A stretch of DNA of 64,000 nt from Phosphitispora fastidiosa (GCF_019008365.1 NZ_JAHHUL010000012.1:1-64000), one strand, 5' to 3'. Counted from the first letter of the stretch, positions 47,593 to 56,895 are shown. The notes: generated by a model not told the origin, from the letters alone. Program-made: numbers and translations.

Positions 47593-47632
47593 TTATCAAA
47601 GGAGTGCCTGTCATCAGGCACTCCTTTGATAA
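47593..47632. terminator. Bidirectional terminator between cwlD and the cytochrome c gene
   Basis: An 18-bp perfect stem (TTATCAAAGGAGTGCCTG and complement) closes a TCAT loop between convergent genes. Confidence 0.9.
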
Positions 47633-47633
47633 T

Positions 47634-48728
47634 TTATTCTTTCTTTTCCTCTGCTGCGGGCGGTGCAGGTGCCTGGAACCAGTGACAGGTATTACAATAT
47701 GTACCTGTTACATTGGCGCCGGGCTGATTCTTATCATGGCACGCAAAGCAGTTTGGCAGGCCTTTCTCATTAGCCATCTGCGGGTGTTTACCCATCCATT
47801 GGGAATCGTGATTAGTTGGCCGTTTCAGGTGACAGCCGTAGCAATAACTGTTTGCCCTTGCAAAGTCAGCAATTTGATCTCCTGTGGAAGGAGTTGCAAA
47901 TTTCTGGCTCTCTTTATCATAGTGGCACTTACTACAGTTATCAACATCCTGACGACCGGCCTTGCCGTGAATACTGCCCCACTGAGGATTCTCGTGTGAA
48001 GGCAGGGTTGCTCTGTCAGGCCAGTAGTGGCAGGCAGAACACTTTGTAGTTACACTGCGGGATTCATGGCATTTAATACAAACAAACATGTTAGGACGAC
48101 GCTGTACACCAGGTGCAGCCTTGTTGGCCATCTGTGGGCTCCACTGGTTATAATCAGCAAATTCTGCTCTCGTAGTAACCTTACGTTCTGCGATATTCCC
48201 GTGAGTAGTAAACCTATGGCATTCGAGACATGAAATCTTAGCTGCAGCGTGCTTGGAGTGAGGTGCAATCAAGTCAGGAAGCAGTGTAGCATCCCTGTTC
48301 TCCATAGCGTGACAGCTTTGGCATGCCTCGTCACTGACAGTAGTATTCCGCAGTGCAATCGGCTTCTGGAATGACTTACCATCATGAGCTGCCTTATTCT
48401 GAGTCGGGTTATACCCCTCGTGGCACTCCAGACAGTCAACCTTGGCATGGACCGAAGTCTGCCATGTAGCGATTTCAGGCCACATTTCGTGACACTCTGT
48501 ACATTGGGTTTGGGCTATGGTAGTATTATTAACCTTAGCCGGAGCCCCCTTGTCCTCACCGGAAGTATTTTTTGCCCCCGTAGAAGTACCCGCCGGGGCA
48601 GTTTTCTCACCGGAAGTCGGAGCAGTTTTGGGCCCGCAGCCCACAACCATAAAAGCTAAGATCACAAGCAGTGCAGTGAACAATGTTGCTGTCTTTAGGG
48701 ACCACTTATGCAGTCTTTCCCTATTCAT
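47634..48728 (-). CDS. Decahaem c-type cytochrome lipoprotein
   Basis: From the ATG at 48728 (AGGAGGGG upstream) the 364-aa product has a signal segment ending in a lipobox, VVGC, so it is lipid-anchored outside the membrane. A Thr/Ser/Gly/Ala-rich linker of about 45 residues follows. Ten CXXCH haem motifs come next: CTECH, CLECH, CQSCH, CLECH, CIKCH, CSACH, CSKCH, CYGCH, CFACH, CNTCH. Additional His residues can serve as distal ligands. Such proteins carry electrons across the Gram-positive envelope to reductases, humics or metals. No partner reductase is adjacent; the hydrogenase 4 kb away could be an electron source (inference). Confidence 0.92.
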   Translation of the reverse strand: MNRERLHKWSLKTATLFTALLVILAFMVVGCGPKTAPTSGEKTAPAGTSTGAKNTSGEDKGAPAKVNNTTIAQTQCTECHEMWPEIATWQTSVHAKVDCLECHEGYNPTQNKAAHDGKSFQKPIALRNTTVSDEACQSCHAMENRDATLLPDLIAPHSKHAAAKISCLECHRFTTHGNIAERKVTTRAEFADYNQWSPQMANKAAPGVQRRPNMFVCIKCHESRSVTTKCSACHYWPDRATLPSHENPQWGSIHGKAGRQDVDNCSKCHYDKESQKFATPSTGDQIADFARANSYCYGCHLKRPTNHDSQWMGKHPQMANEKGLPNCFACHDKNQPGANVTGTYCNTCHWFQAPAPPAAEEKKE

Positions 48729-48938
48729 TTTTCTTTTTCCCCTCCTTTCTACCAAAATATATAAAAGTCCTAATTTAAATTATTCTATTAAAACAGTTAT
48801 ATTCCTCTTTTGGTTGCACAGTTTCTCTAGTTATTTTTAATGAAATTTCTGATATTTCTACTGTGATGGATAGCACTACATCGTGTCCTCCTGCTTACAT
48901 CAAGCTGCTCTCGCAATTTGGACAAAAGAGACATACTA

Positions 48939-48966
48939 AAAGGGAAGGTAATAAATACCTTCCCTT
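48939..48966 (-). terminator. rpsI terminator
   Basis: AAGGGAAGGTA pairs with TACCTTCCCTT around a 5-nt loop, followed on the minus strand by TTTTAGT. Confidence 0.8.
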
Positions 48967-48994
48967 AAAACCGGCGTAATTTCCAGTCCCCTTA

Positions 48995-49387
48995 TTAACG
49001 CTTGGAAAACTGAGGAGCTCTCCGCGCTTTTCTGAGACCATATTTTTTTCTTTCTTTCATCCTCGGGTCTCTGGTCAGGAACCCGGCTTTTTTCAATGCG
49101 GAACGCAAATTGGGATCAGCCTTGATTAAAGCCCTGGCAATACCTAAACGCATAGCCCCTGCCTGACCCGTTGTGCCGCCTCCCTCAACCTTTGCCAGAA
49201 TATCATACTGAGCAAGGGTGTTAGTCAGATTAAGCGGCTGCTTAACAATCATTTCAAGGGTCTTCTTACCAAAATATGCATCCAAGGGCCTGCTATTTAC
49301 TATTAATTTACCTTCACCAGGCAACAGCCTTACGCGTGCAATCGCGTTCTTCCTGCGGCCTGTTCCCTGAAATTGAACCTGTGCCAA
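48995..49387 (-). CDS. rpsI: 30S ribosomal protein S9
   Basis: The 130-aa protein shows the S9 N-terminus ([17 protein letters not shown]) and the conserved basic C-terminus [14 protein letters not shown] whose tail contacts P-site tRNA. It is coupled to rplM in the usual order. Confidence 0.98.
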   Translation of the reverse strand: MAQVQFQGTGRRKNAIARVRLLPGEGKLIVNSRPLDAYFGKKTLEMIVKQPLNLTNTLAQYDILAKVEGGGTTGQAGAMRLGIARALIKADPNLRSALKKAGFLTRDPRMKERKKYGLRKARRAPQFSKR

Positions 49388-49452
49388 TGTTTATTCCTCC
49401 TTCCATCCGTTAAACTCTTCTATCCGTTAACTCTTCCAATCCATGTAGACAG

Positions 49453-49887
49453 TTAAACTGCAAAATCCCATTTTTCCGGAAGCTGAGCTGCATGTGGATG
49501 TTCCGAACCACTGTAAACCTTAAGCTTACGTCCCTGGGCACGTCCCAGCCGATTATGTGGCAGCATGCCTTTTACCGCCTTTTCAATCGCACGTTCCGGC
49601 TTTTCTTTGAGCAGACGCTCGTATGACATAGTCTTTAAGCCACCGGGATAACCTGAATGGCGAACATATTGCTTCTGCTGCAGCTTTTTACCTGTAAGCT
49701 GAACCTTTTCTGCATTGATTACAATAACAAAATCTCCGGTATCAACATGCGGAGTGAAGATTGGCTTATGCTTGCCCCGCAAAACCCGGGCGATTTCAGT
49801 GGCAACCCGTCCCAGCGGCTTGCCTTCAGCGTCTATCACGTACCAGTTTTTCTTTATCTCATCTGGCTTAGCCATATAAGTACTCAA
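49453..49887 (-). CDS. rplM: 50S ribosomal protein L13
   Basis: The 144-aa protein has [19 protein letters not shown] at the start, [14 protein letters not shown]-like strand ([16 protein letters not shown]) and [10 protein letters not shown]. The TTG at 49887 with AGGAGG 8 bp upstream gives the normal length; the open frame runs 25 codons further without support. Confidence 0.97.
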   Translation of the reverse strand: MSTYMAKPDEIKKNWYVIDAEGKPLGRVATEIARVLRGKHKPIFTPHVDTGDFVIVINAEKVQLTGKKLQQKQYVRHSGYPGGLKTMSYERLLKEKPERAIEKAVKGMLPHNRLGRAQGRKLKVYSGSEHPHAAQLPEKWDFAV

Positions 49888-49949
49888 TTTTGTTCCCTCC
49901 TTACCTATGAATCTAATATTGCCATAAATATAGTAAAATGTTACTTTAT

Positions 49950-50010
49950 GAGCCGCTGCCATCTACCACTGGTCGCAGCATTCAATAATCCGGGGCAGTG
50001 GATTATTTAG
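49950..50010 (-). promoter_or_regulatory. Structured rplM leader, possible L13-leader RNA
   Basis: Between a TTGACT -35-like hexamer upstream and rplM lie two hairpins: AATAATCC/GGATTATT (50007-49984) and GCTGC...GCAGC (about 49952-49978). Ribosomal L13 leaders that bind L13 are known in Firmicutes. I cannot confirm the match from sequence alone. Confidence 0.35.
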
Positions 50011-50069
50011 TTATAAAGTCACGCATATATTTTATTACAAAAAGTAGTCAAATGTCAAGCAAAACGGTT

Positions 50070-50747
50070 TCAAAAAAGACTGTGCAGTCGTGCCAAAAGC
50101 GCCCACCTGCGGTGCAGCTTCCTGAGCCGGCCTGGCACATATGAATATTCTTCCAAAGCCTTAAGGAACATTTCATTTGCCTTCTGCTTATCACCTGTTT
50201 TTTTGTACACCATACCCATCCGGTATAAATTTTCAGTATTGGCAAAATTGGCAAAAGAACCGGCTAGCTGCTTAAATTTTTCGGACCGTGATCCTTTATG
50301 AGTTAGTTCATATCTGGTCAAATAAATGTACAGGAGCCCGTGCCCCACCCGCGGGTCAAGTTCCAGCGCCTTTTCCAGCGCTTCCTTTCCCTGATCCTCC
50401 TGCTGCAATTCCATATATGTCATTCCGAGGTAAAGATACAGTCTTGGAGAATTGGTTACTTTTTCAAGGGCTTTATTCAGATATTCCAGAGCGCTGTTAT
50501 AACTTTTCTTTTCAAAATAGATACTCCCCAGTTCCTGTGCAGCATTGGCATCAGCAGGGTTAATCCGCAAAACCCCGCGGAGCTGTTGAATGCGGCTGTT
50601 CCGCCTGAAGGGGGCCAGGAAATCAGGCAGGAAACCAATATATGCCCGGTCCATAAAGGCATAAATCAAAAAAATAATGACCAGCGCCAGCAGCGGGCTT
50701 CGCGTCAAAAATGACAACAAAAAGTATAATCCCAGACCTTTGAACAA
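50070..50747 (-). CDS. Membrane-anchored TPR protein
   Basis: A TTG at 50747 preceded by AGGGTGATAGCA is preferred; an ATG at 50777 without a ribosome site is also possible. The product (225 aa) has an N-terminal hydrophobic region (LGLYFLLSFLTRS / LLALVIIFLIYAFM), then three or four tetratricopeptide-like repeats (for example ANAAQELGSIYFEKKSYNSALEYLNKAL and PRLYLYLGMTYMELQQED). TPR domains mediate protein contacts; the partner is unknown. It shares orientation with rplM but is separated from it by the structured leader. Confidence 0.8.
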   Translation of the reverse strand: MFKGLGLYFLLSFLTRSPLLALVIIFLIYAFMDRAYIGFLPDFLAPFRRNSRIQQLRGVLRINPADANAAQELGSIYFEKKSYNSALEYLNKALEKVTNSPRLYLYLGMTYMELQQEDQGKEALEKALELDPRVGHGLLYIYLTRYELTHKGSRSEKFKQLAGSFANFANTENLYRMGMVYKKTGDKQKANEMFLKALEEYSYVPGRLRKLHRRWALLARLHSLF

Positions 50748-50906
50748 TGCTATCACCCTACCAATATAATTTACCATATACAACTATTTTATCATACCTT
50801 TACTGTAACTGTTATCCAAAATTTCCATTTAAGTTTTATCGGAATTGATTTTTTTTCGGCAATTTTTGCAGTTTTTACGTGTCACAAACAGGGTATTGTC
50901 AAATTA

Positions 50907-50913
50907 TGTCGAA
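50907..50913 (+). promoter_or_regulatory. Single Spo0A-box-like heptamer before the hemerythrin gene
   Basis: TGTCGAA lies 32 bp upstream of the hemerythrin ATG. As a lone heptamer it is weak evidence of Spo0A control. Confidence 0.25.
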
Positions 50914-50944
50914 TAATTGGTTAAAACAAAGAGGGGGCTTGATT

Positions 50945-51352
50945 ATGTCTTACATTTCTTGGGATGACAAATTTATTACCGGTATCAGGCTTATTGATGA
51001 CCAGCATAAGGCCCTGGTCCAGTTAATCAATAACCTGCATGATGCTATGATGATCGGAAAGGGAAAACAGGCTGTTTCCAAAGTAATCCAGGAGCTGGTA
51101 GATTATACAGTATCTCATTTTTCCACAGAGGAAAAATTCATGATCAAGTACAGCTATCCATGGATGCTGCCCCATAGGTCAGAACATAAAAAATTTGTGG
51201 ACAAGGTTTCTGAGTTTCAGAAGGGATATAATGAAGGCAAAATGTCCCTTTCAATTGAAATTATGAATTTCCTAAAGGACTGGCTGGTAAACCACATTCA
51301 GAGTACTGACAAAAAACTGGGGCCTTTTTTAAGTGAAAAAGGATTAAATTAA
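50945..51352 (+). CDS. Bacteriohemerythrin
   Basis: The 135-aa protein has the di-iron ligand pattern of hemerythrins: ISWDDKFITGIRLIDDQHKAL (first His), FSTEEKFMIKYSYPWMLPHRSEHKKF (Glu and His ligands) and LKDWLVNHIQSTDKKLG (HxxxxD). It binds O2 reversibly, for sensing, storage or detoxification. ATG at 50945 follows AGAGGGGG; the upstream part of the frame is not needed. An HD-GYP gene follows after 23 bp, so both are probably one unit. Confidence 0.93.
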   Translation: MSYISWDDKFITGIRLIDDQHKALVQLINNLHDAMMIGKGKQAVSKVIQELVDYTVSHFSTEEKFMIKYSYPWMLPHRSEHKKFVDKVSEFQKGYNEGKMSLSIEIMNFLKDWLVNHIQSTDKKLGPFLSEKGLN

Positions 51353-51375
51353 AGCTTATTTTTCCGAGGTGTGTT

Positions 51376-52437
51376 ATGCGAAAGATAAATATAACTAACA
51401 TTCAAGTTGGTTCACGAATATCTAAAACCATATATAATTCCAAGGGGCAGGTTCTTCTAAGCGCTGGCACAGTCCTCACCGGCCGCTATGTAAAACGTTT
51501 AATAGAACTCGGCTTTACCTCCATTTTCGTGGATGACGGTTTGATTGATGACATTAGTCTTGATGAGGTCATTTCTGAGGAAACCAGGGTACAGGCAGTT
51601 AACTGCATCCGAGGCATTATGCAAAATGTTGCGAAGAACGATGTTGTTCATACAGCTCCGGTTGGCAAAGCAGTAGATTGTATAATTGACGACCTGATGA
51701 AAAACAGGGAAATGATGCTCAACTTATCCGATATCCGTTCTTATGATGATTACACTTTCAGCCATTCGGTAAATGTAACTGTGATTTCCGTCGTTATCGG
51801 CATATGTCTCCATTACCGCAAGGACCGGCTCAAAGACCTTGGCATGGGTGTGCTCCTCCATGACATAGGCAAAACTCAGATACCTCCGGATATTATAAAC
51901 AAGCCGGGGAAATTAACAGATGAAGAATACGAAATTGTAAAAAAACACACCTGGCTCGGATTTGAAACCCTGAGAAAAAGCCCTGGGATCAAACTCACCT
52001 CAGCCCATGTAGCCTTACAGCACCACGAACGCCACGATGGTTCGGGCTACCCTAGAAGGCTAAAAGGTGACCAAATCATTGAATTTGCCCGTATCAGTGC
52101 CATCGCAGATGTTTATGATGCCATGACAAGTGACCGCTGTTACCGGAAATCAATCCCTGTCCACAAGGTCTGCCAGTATCTTGCCGAGAACTCAAGGGAA
52201 CAGTTTGACAGCCGCATCCTGGACCGTTTTATTGAGAAAGTGGCCCTCTATCCCCAAGGCACCAGAGTTACCCTTAATGATGGCAGGTCTGGAATTGTCA
52301 CTAAACAAAACAACGGTATCCCCACCAGGCCGGTAGTACGCCTTTTCTGGACTAATAAAGGGCATCTCCCCAAGCCTTTGAACGTTAATCTTGCCGAACA
52401 TCTGGAACTGGCAATTGAGGATATCCTTGATCAGTAG
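51376..52437 (+). CDS. HD-GYP domain protein, probable c-di-GMP phosphodiesterase
   Basis: The 353-aa product has an N-terminal DUF3391-like region (residues 1-100, VGSRISKTIYNSKGQVLLSAGT) and an HD-GYP domain. Metal and signature residues are FSHSVNVT, HDIGKTQIPPDIINKPGKLT, and HHERHDGSGYPRRLKG, followed by AISAIADVYDAMTSDRCYR-like (ARISAIADVYDAMTSDRCYR). The canonical HD and GYP motifs are intact, so c-di-GMP hydrolysis is likely. Linkage to hemerythrin suggests an oxygen-linked input. Confidence 0.92.
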   Translation: MRKINITNIQVGSRISKTIYNSKGQVLLSAGTVLTGRYVKRLIELGFTSIFVDDGLIDDISLDEVISEETRVQAVNCIRGIMQNVAKNDVVHTAPVGKAVDCIIDDLMKNREMMLNLSDIRSYDDYTFSHSVNVTVISVVIGICLHYRKDRLKDLGMGVLLHDIGKTQIPPDIINKPGKLTDEEYEIVKKHTWLGFETLRKSPGIKLTSAHVALQHHERHDGSGYPRRLKGDQIIEFARISAIADVYDAMTSDRCYRKSIPVHKVCQYLAENSREQFDSRILDRFIEKVALYPQGTRVTLNDGRSGIVTKQNNGIPTRPVVRLFWTNKGHLPKPLNVNLAEHLELAIEDILDQ

Positions 52438-52449
52438 AACCAGGCAATT

Positions 52450-53019
52450 CTATTCCGTTCTCGAACAGCCATGCTGTCCCAGGATGTCCGCCATCAGCCG
52501 GTATTCCCCTGCTCCATATCCTACAGGCCGTATTCTGTCCAGGTCAGGCCTGCCTTTTTCATCCAGCACATTTTCATCGAAATGTACCGCCAGAACTTCA
52601 GCTATGAACACATCATGACTACCGAGACTGATGACCTGCCTGACCCTGCATTCCATATTAACCGGACATTCGTTAATTAAGGGAGGTTTTACGTGGGCAG
52701 CCGGTATCGGGTTCAGGTGTTTTTCCTTGAACTTGTCAACTGTCCTGCCGGATACGGTGCCACAGTAATCCACTACCCTGATCCAATCAGATGAAGGTAT
52801 ATTAATAACATACTCGCCGGATTCTTTTATCAAGCTGTATGAATGCCTTGAAGGCTGTACTCCTATATATACCATCGGTGGTGAACTGTTCATAATCCCC
52901 GTCCACGCAATAGTAATAATATTTGGGGCGCTGTCACCAGACTGGCAGGTTACCAGCACCGCAGGGACAGGAAAGAGTATGGTGGATGCCTGTTTGGTAA
53001 CTTTATTTATGGTAATCAT
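52450..53019 (-). CDS. Flavin reductase family protein
   Basis: The 189-aa FMN-binding split-barrel protein shows the family features VLVTCQSGDSAPNIITIAWTGIMNSSPPMVYIGVQPSRHSY-like early region (residues 20-60) and ESGEYVINIPS. These bind FMN and often act as NAD(P)H:flavin reductases or as flavin-dependent electron carriers. It converges on the HD-GYP gene with a 12-bp gap and is separate from asnS. Confidence 0.88.
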   Translation of the reverse strand: MITINKVTKQASTILFPVPAVLVTCQSGDSAPNIITIAWTGIMNSSPPMVYIGVQPSRHSYSLIKESGEYVINIPSSDWIRVVDYCGTVSGRTVDKFKEKHLNPIPAAHVKPPLINECPVNMECRVRQVISLGSHDVFIAEVLAVHFDENVLDEKGRPDLDRIRPVGYGAGEYRLMADILGQHGCSRTE

Positions 53020-53104
53020 CCCCTAATTTTAGATTTAAGTTAATTATATACAGTATGCCGGGAATTTATGAGATGACTGTTTACACGCCCTATAATGACC
53101 TGCA

Positions 53105-54499
53105 CTAAAACTCACAGGACTTAACAGTCCGGGGAAACGGAATCACGTCCCTGATGTTAGTTATACCCGTTAGATACATGATAGCCCTTTCAAAGCCCAG
53201 CCCAAACCCCGCATGCTTTACCCCGCCATATTTTCTTAAGTCCAGATACCACCACAAATCTTTGTTGTTAATATTAAGCTCCCGGATTCTCTGTTCCAAT
53301 ACATCTGCCCTTTCCTCTCTCTGGCTGCCGCCAATCAGTTCTCCCACGCCGGGAACCAATAAGTCCATAGCGGAAACGGTTTTTCCGTCCTCATTAAGTC
53401 TCATATAAAATGCTTTAATCTCTTTGGGGTAATCGGTAACAAAAACCGGCTTCTGATATATTTTTTCTGTCAGGTATCTTTCGTGCTCTGTCTGCAAGTC
53501 ATTACCCCAAGCAACGGGATATTCAAATTGCTCTCCCGATTTCTTCAAAACTTCCACAGCCTCAGTATATGTCATATGTGCAAATTCCGTGTTAACGATG
53601 TTTCGCAGTTTTTCTCTGATGCCCTTTTCAACATATTCATTAAAAAAGTCCATTTCTTCTGTGGCATTTTCCAGCACATATCTGATAACATATTTCAGCA
53701 TATCCTCTGCAAGTCTCATATCATCCTGCAGGTCTGCAAAGGCGATTTCAGGCTCTATCATCCAGAATTCAGCCGCATGTCTTGCTGTATTTGAGTTCTC
53801 TGCCCTGAAGGTCGGGCCAAAGGTGTATACATCTCTGAAGGCAAGGGCAAATACTTCTGCCTCCAACTGACCGCTCACGGTAAGGTTTGTCCTCCTGCCA
53901 AAAAAATCCGCAGAGAAATCCACCCTGCCTTCCTCTATAAGCTTCGGATTCCCTGGGTCAAGTGTAGATACCCGGAACATTTCTCCCGCACCTTCAGCAT
54001 CATTTGCAGTAATTATGGGTGAATGCACATAAACAAACCCTTTTTCATTAAAGAACTTGTGAATGGCATAGGCAGCAAGGGATCTTACCCGAAACACTGC
54101 GGTAAAGAGATTGGTCCTCGGGCGCAGGTGGGCTACCTCTCTTAAAAATTCCCTGGTATGCCGCTTAGGCTGGATAGGATAGTCCTCCGGCGAATCTCCC
54201 TCCAGAATTATTTCCTTGGCCTTAATTTCAAAGGACTGTTTTGCCTGTGGAGTTTCAAGCAAGATACCCCTGATTATAACAGCGGAACCAACCCTTAATT
54301 TCGCCGCGTCCTCAAAATTGGGAATCATATCCTTTTCATAGACTACCTGTATCGTATTGAAGTGTGTCCCATCATTTAAGGAGATAAAACCAAAGGATTT
54401 CTGGTCACGATTGCTTCTGATCCAACCGCTGACTTCCACTTCTTTATTGCTGTATCTTGCGGTGTCCCGCACCAGCTGTCTGATAACTGTTTTTTCCAT
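53105..54499 (-). CDS. asnS: Asparaginyl-tRNA synthetase
   Basis: The 464-aa class IIb synthetase charges tRNA-Asn. The N-terminal OB fold ([23 protein letters not shown]) precedes the catalytic core with class II motif 2 ([25 protein letters not shown]) and motif 3 ([15 protein letters not shown]). The active-site content matches AsnRS rather than AspRS. It is preceded by palindromic repeat copy C. Confidence 0.96.
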   Translation of the reverse strand: MEKTVIRQLVRDTARYSNKEVEVSGWIRSNRDQKSFGFISLNDGTHFNTIQVVYEKDMIPNFEDAAKLRVGSAVIIRGILLETPQAKQSFEIKAKEIILEGDSPEDYPIQPKRHTREFLREVAHLRPRTNLFTAVFRVRSLAAYAIHKFFNEKGFVYVHSPIITANDAEGAGEMFRVSTLDPGNPKLIEEGRVDFSADFFGRRTNLTVSGQLEAEVFALAFRDVYTFGPTFRAENSNTARHAAEFWMIEPEIAFADLQDDMRLAEDMLKYVIRYVLENATEEMDFFNEYVEKGIREKLRNIVNTEFAHMTYTEAVEVLKKSGEQFEYPVAWGNDLQTEHERYLTEKIYQKPVFVTDYPKEIKAFYMRLNEDGKTVSAMDLLVPGVGELIGGSQREERADVLEQRIRELNINNKDLWWYLDLRKYGGVKHAGFGLGFERAIMYLTGITNIRDVIPFPRTVKSCEF

Positions 54500-54528
54500 A
54501 CCTGATTCCCCTTATTATGTAATTTTTA

Positions 54529-54795
54529 AGCCTCCCGGCAGTGACCGTTGGTTAATATGGTGATGTGTTGTACCGATTTTCCGCACTGCCGCCGGAGAAA
54601 TCTAACCTTGTTCCTGGCGAAGTATGGGAACACCGCCAATTCGCCATCCGTGGCTCAGTGGCGGCGCGGGCCGTCCATGGCCCGCGTCCCATACTTCGCT
54701 TAGCGGAACTGCGGTAATGTTTCTCACGGCGGCAGTACAAAGAAAATCTTGTACAACACATCACCACATTCCATCGCGTCCACTTCCGGGAGGCT
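54529..54795 (-). repeat. Palindromic repeat family, long copy C
   Basis: A 267-bp imperfect palindrome between the ArsC-like gene and asnS. The ends AGCCTCCCGG and CCGGGAGGCT are perfect inverted repeats. The inner stem GCGAAGTATGGGA (54617-54629) pairs with 54687-54699. Read on the minus strand it aligns with copy B along both arms and the centre (shared GTTGTACAAGATTTT, TTACCGCAGTTCCGCT, GAGCCACGG, ATTGGCGGT). It fills most of the 416-bp gap; I see nothing else there. Confidence 0.85.
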
Positions 54796-54916
54796 GAAAT
54801 ATTAAAAAAATGGTCACGTAATATTATAACCACTATGTAAGGCAGTATTGCAGTATCACATCGAATAAACAGTTTATTCAGCTTTGCCTGAAATGATGTT
54901 CAATCTGCAGCTTATT

Positions 54917-55258
54917 TCAACTTTCCCAGGTTTTCCATATATCCGGCTGATAGCCGACTGTGGCGAGTTTCCCATTGCGTACTATTGGAGTTATATAGAG
55001 TCCGGGATTATTTAAAAGGATGTCTTCCCTGACACTCGACCCAATAATGCGATCCATGTTCAGTTTCTTGTAATCCCTTGCCAAACTGTCAATCAAGCTG
55101 TCTAACCCCACAGCCGACCGGACACTCTGCAGTTCTCCCTTGCTAAGTCCCCGTTCGGCCAAGTCAATAAAATGATATTTGATCCTTCGTTCTTTAAAAT
55201 AGCGTTCCGCTTTTTTAGTTGCAAAACATCTCTTAGTACCAAAAATCTGTATGTTCAT
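54917..55258 (-). CDS. ArsC/Spx-family thioredoxin-fold protein
   Basis: A 113-aa protein starting at the ATG 55258 (GGAG 8 bp upstream). The N-terminus MNIQIFGTKRCFATKKAERYF carries a single active-site Cys in place of CxxC, and a cis-Pro loop TPIVRNG near residue 90 is present. This is the ArsC/Spx/YffB fold. It lacks the extra conserved Arg/Cys set that would identify arsenate reductase or Spx, so its substrate is open. It directly follows truA. Confidence 0.82.
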   Translation of the reverse strand: MNIQIFGTKRCFATKKAERYFKERRIKYHFIDLAERGLSKGELQSVRSAVGLDSLIDSLARDYKKLNMDRIIGSSVREDILLNNPGLYITPIVRNGKLATVGYQPDIWKTWES

Positions 55259-55280
55259 AAGCTCACTCCTCACGCCGGCC

Positions 55281-56018
55281 CTAGTACTTCACTTCCAACA
55301 AACACAGCCCATGAGGCGGCACTGTCGGCCCTGCCTCCTCGCGCCGGCCGGAATTGACAAAATTCCGTACTTCGGCCGGTGTCAGCTTGCCTTTGCCCAC
55401 ATAAAGCAGTGTCCCTGTGATAATCCGGACCATGTTATATAAAAAGCCATTAGCCTCAACTGTTATATATAGATGAGGCGGCATATATTCAATATCAAGC
55501 CTGGACACATTCCTGACGGACGTTTTGGCATGCGACCCGGCAGCCCTGAAGGCGGTAAAATCATGTTCTCCCACAATATACCCGGCCGCTGCCCTCATTT
55601 TTTCTATATCCAGTCCCTGGGGCACATAATAGCTGTAACGCCTTTCAAAGGCCGAAGGAGTGCGTGAATTATAAATATGATACCGGTACACCTTGGAACG
55701 GGCTGAAAACTGGGCATGAAAGGACGGAGCGGCCTCCTGAGCATCTTTTGCCGCGATATCCTCAGGCAGCAGACTGTTCATGGCAAAAGGCAGTCTATCT
55801 GCAGGTATCCGGCAGTCTGTAATAAAATTGATGACCTGTCCCCGGGCATGGACCCCGGCATCTGTCCTGCCGGACCCATTCACAGTAACTGGATGCTTAA
55901 CAAGCAAGCCCAGAGCTTCCTCCAGGGATTTCTGGACTGTGGGCAGGTTATCTGTCTGTCTCTGAAAGCCATGATAGTTTGTTCCGTCATATTCCACCAG
56001 TACTCTGATATTCCTCAC
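55281..56018 (-). CDS. truA: tRNA pseudouridine synthase A
   Basis: The 245-aa enzyme makes pseudouridine at positions 38-40 of tRNA. The catalytic Asp lies in GSGRTDAGVHARGQV. VEYDGTNYHGFQRQ and FLYNMVRIITGTLL are family marks. The GTG at 56018 has AAAGGG upstream; another GTG at 56030 lies too close to that site. It follows ecfT, as in most Firmicutes. Confidence 0.95.
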   Translation of the reverse strand: MRNIRVLVEYDGTNYHGFQRQTDNLPTVQKSLEEALGLLVKHPVTVNGSGRTDAGVHARGQVINFITDCRIPADRLPFAMNSLLPEDIAAKDAQEAAPSFHAQFSARSKVYRYHIYNSRTPSAFERRYSYYVPQGLDIEKMRAAAGYIVGEHDFTAFRAAGSHAKTSVRNVSRLDIEYMPPHLYITVEANGFLYNMVRIITGTLLYVGKGKLTPAEVRNFVNSGRREEAGPTVPPHGLCLLEVKY

Positions 56019-56034
56019 TGCTATGGACACCCTT

Positions 56035-56826
56035 TCAGAAATACTTATACATTATAAATGCACCCGTGATAGTGACAGTCAATGCCAGTACCAAAAAATC
56101 TACCGGCCTGAATTCCAGTTTATGTAAACTGCTTCTATGCATACCGACTACATAGCCCCTTGACTCCATGGCCATGGCCAGTTCGTCGGCCTTACGGAAG
56201 GAACTGACAAACAGCGGCACCAAAAGGGCTGTCATATACTTAGCCCTTTTTTGCAGATGCCAACTCTCAAAATCAGCCCCTCGCGATTTCTGTGCTTTGA
56301 TTATTTTATCTGTTTCCTCCCAAAAAGTCGGAATAAACCTCAGAGCAATATTTATCATCATGGCGAGCTCACTGGCAGGAAGCCCGATACGCTGAAACGG
56401 TTTCATCAGCCGTTCCAGTCCGTCAGTCATCCGAACCGGTGAGGTAACCAGAGTCACCAGTGATGAGAGGAGAATCAGATACATAATTTTAACACCCAGG
56501 AAAAGGCCATTTTCCAATCCTGTTCGGGAGACAGGAACCGGTCCGATGCTGAACATGGTTTCCCCTGGAGTGAAGAACATATTCAAGACCAGGGTAATCA
56601 CAATTAAAAAAATACCCGGCTTCATAACCTTGAGGAAACTTCCGGCAACCCCTCCGATTATGTATAATACCAGGATAAACAAGCCATATGCCGCAAATTC
56701 AGCCGGGTTCTCCACAACAAATACCAACCAGAGCAGTATTGCCGACACGATTATTTTGGTTCTGGGGTCAAGCCTGTGCAGCAATGAACTTCCCGGGACA
56801 TATTGTCCGATAACAATACCTTCCAT
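56035..56826 (-). CDS. ecfT: Energy-coupling factor transporter transmembrane subunit EcfT
   Basis: The 263-aa membrane protein couples EcfA1A2 ATP hydrolysis to vitamin-binding S components. It has about five to six hydrophobic segments, and two Ala-Arg-type coupling motifs of the family appear as KAQKSRGADFE and AMESRGYVVG. The ATG at 56826 begins MEGIVIGQYVPGSSLLHRLDPRTK, the usual EcfT start. Confidence 0.95.
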   Translation of the reverse strand: MEGIVIGQYVPGSSLLHRLDPRTKIIVSAILLWLVFVVENPAEFAAYGLFILVLYIIGGVAGSFLKVMKPGIFLIVITLVLNMFFTPGETMFSIGPVPVSRTGLENGLFLGVKIMYLILLSSLVTLVTSPVRMTDGLERLMKPFQRIGLPASELAMMINIALRFIPTFWEETDKIIKAQKSRGADFESWHLQKRAKYMTALLVPLFVSSFRKADELAMAMESRGYVVGMHRSSLHKLEFRPVDFLVLALTVTITGAFIMYKYF

Positions 56827-56895
56827 AAAGCACCACACCCTGATTATAGTTATTTCATTACCAGTTTAATCATAGTTATTTCCTTACCAGTTTGA

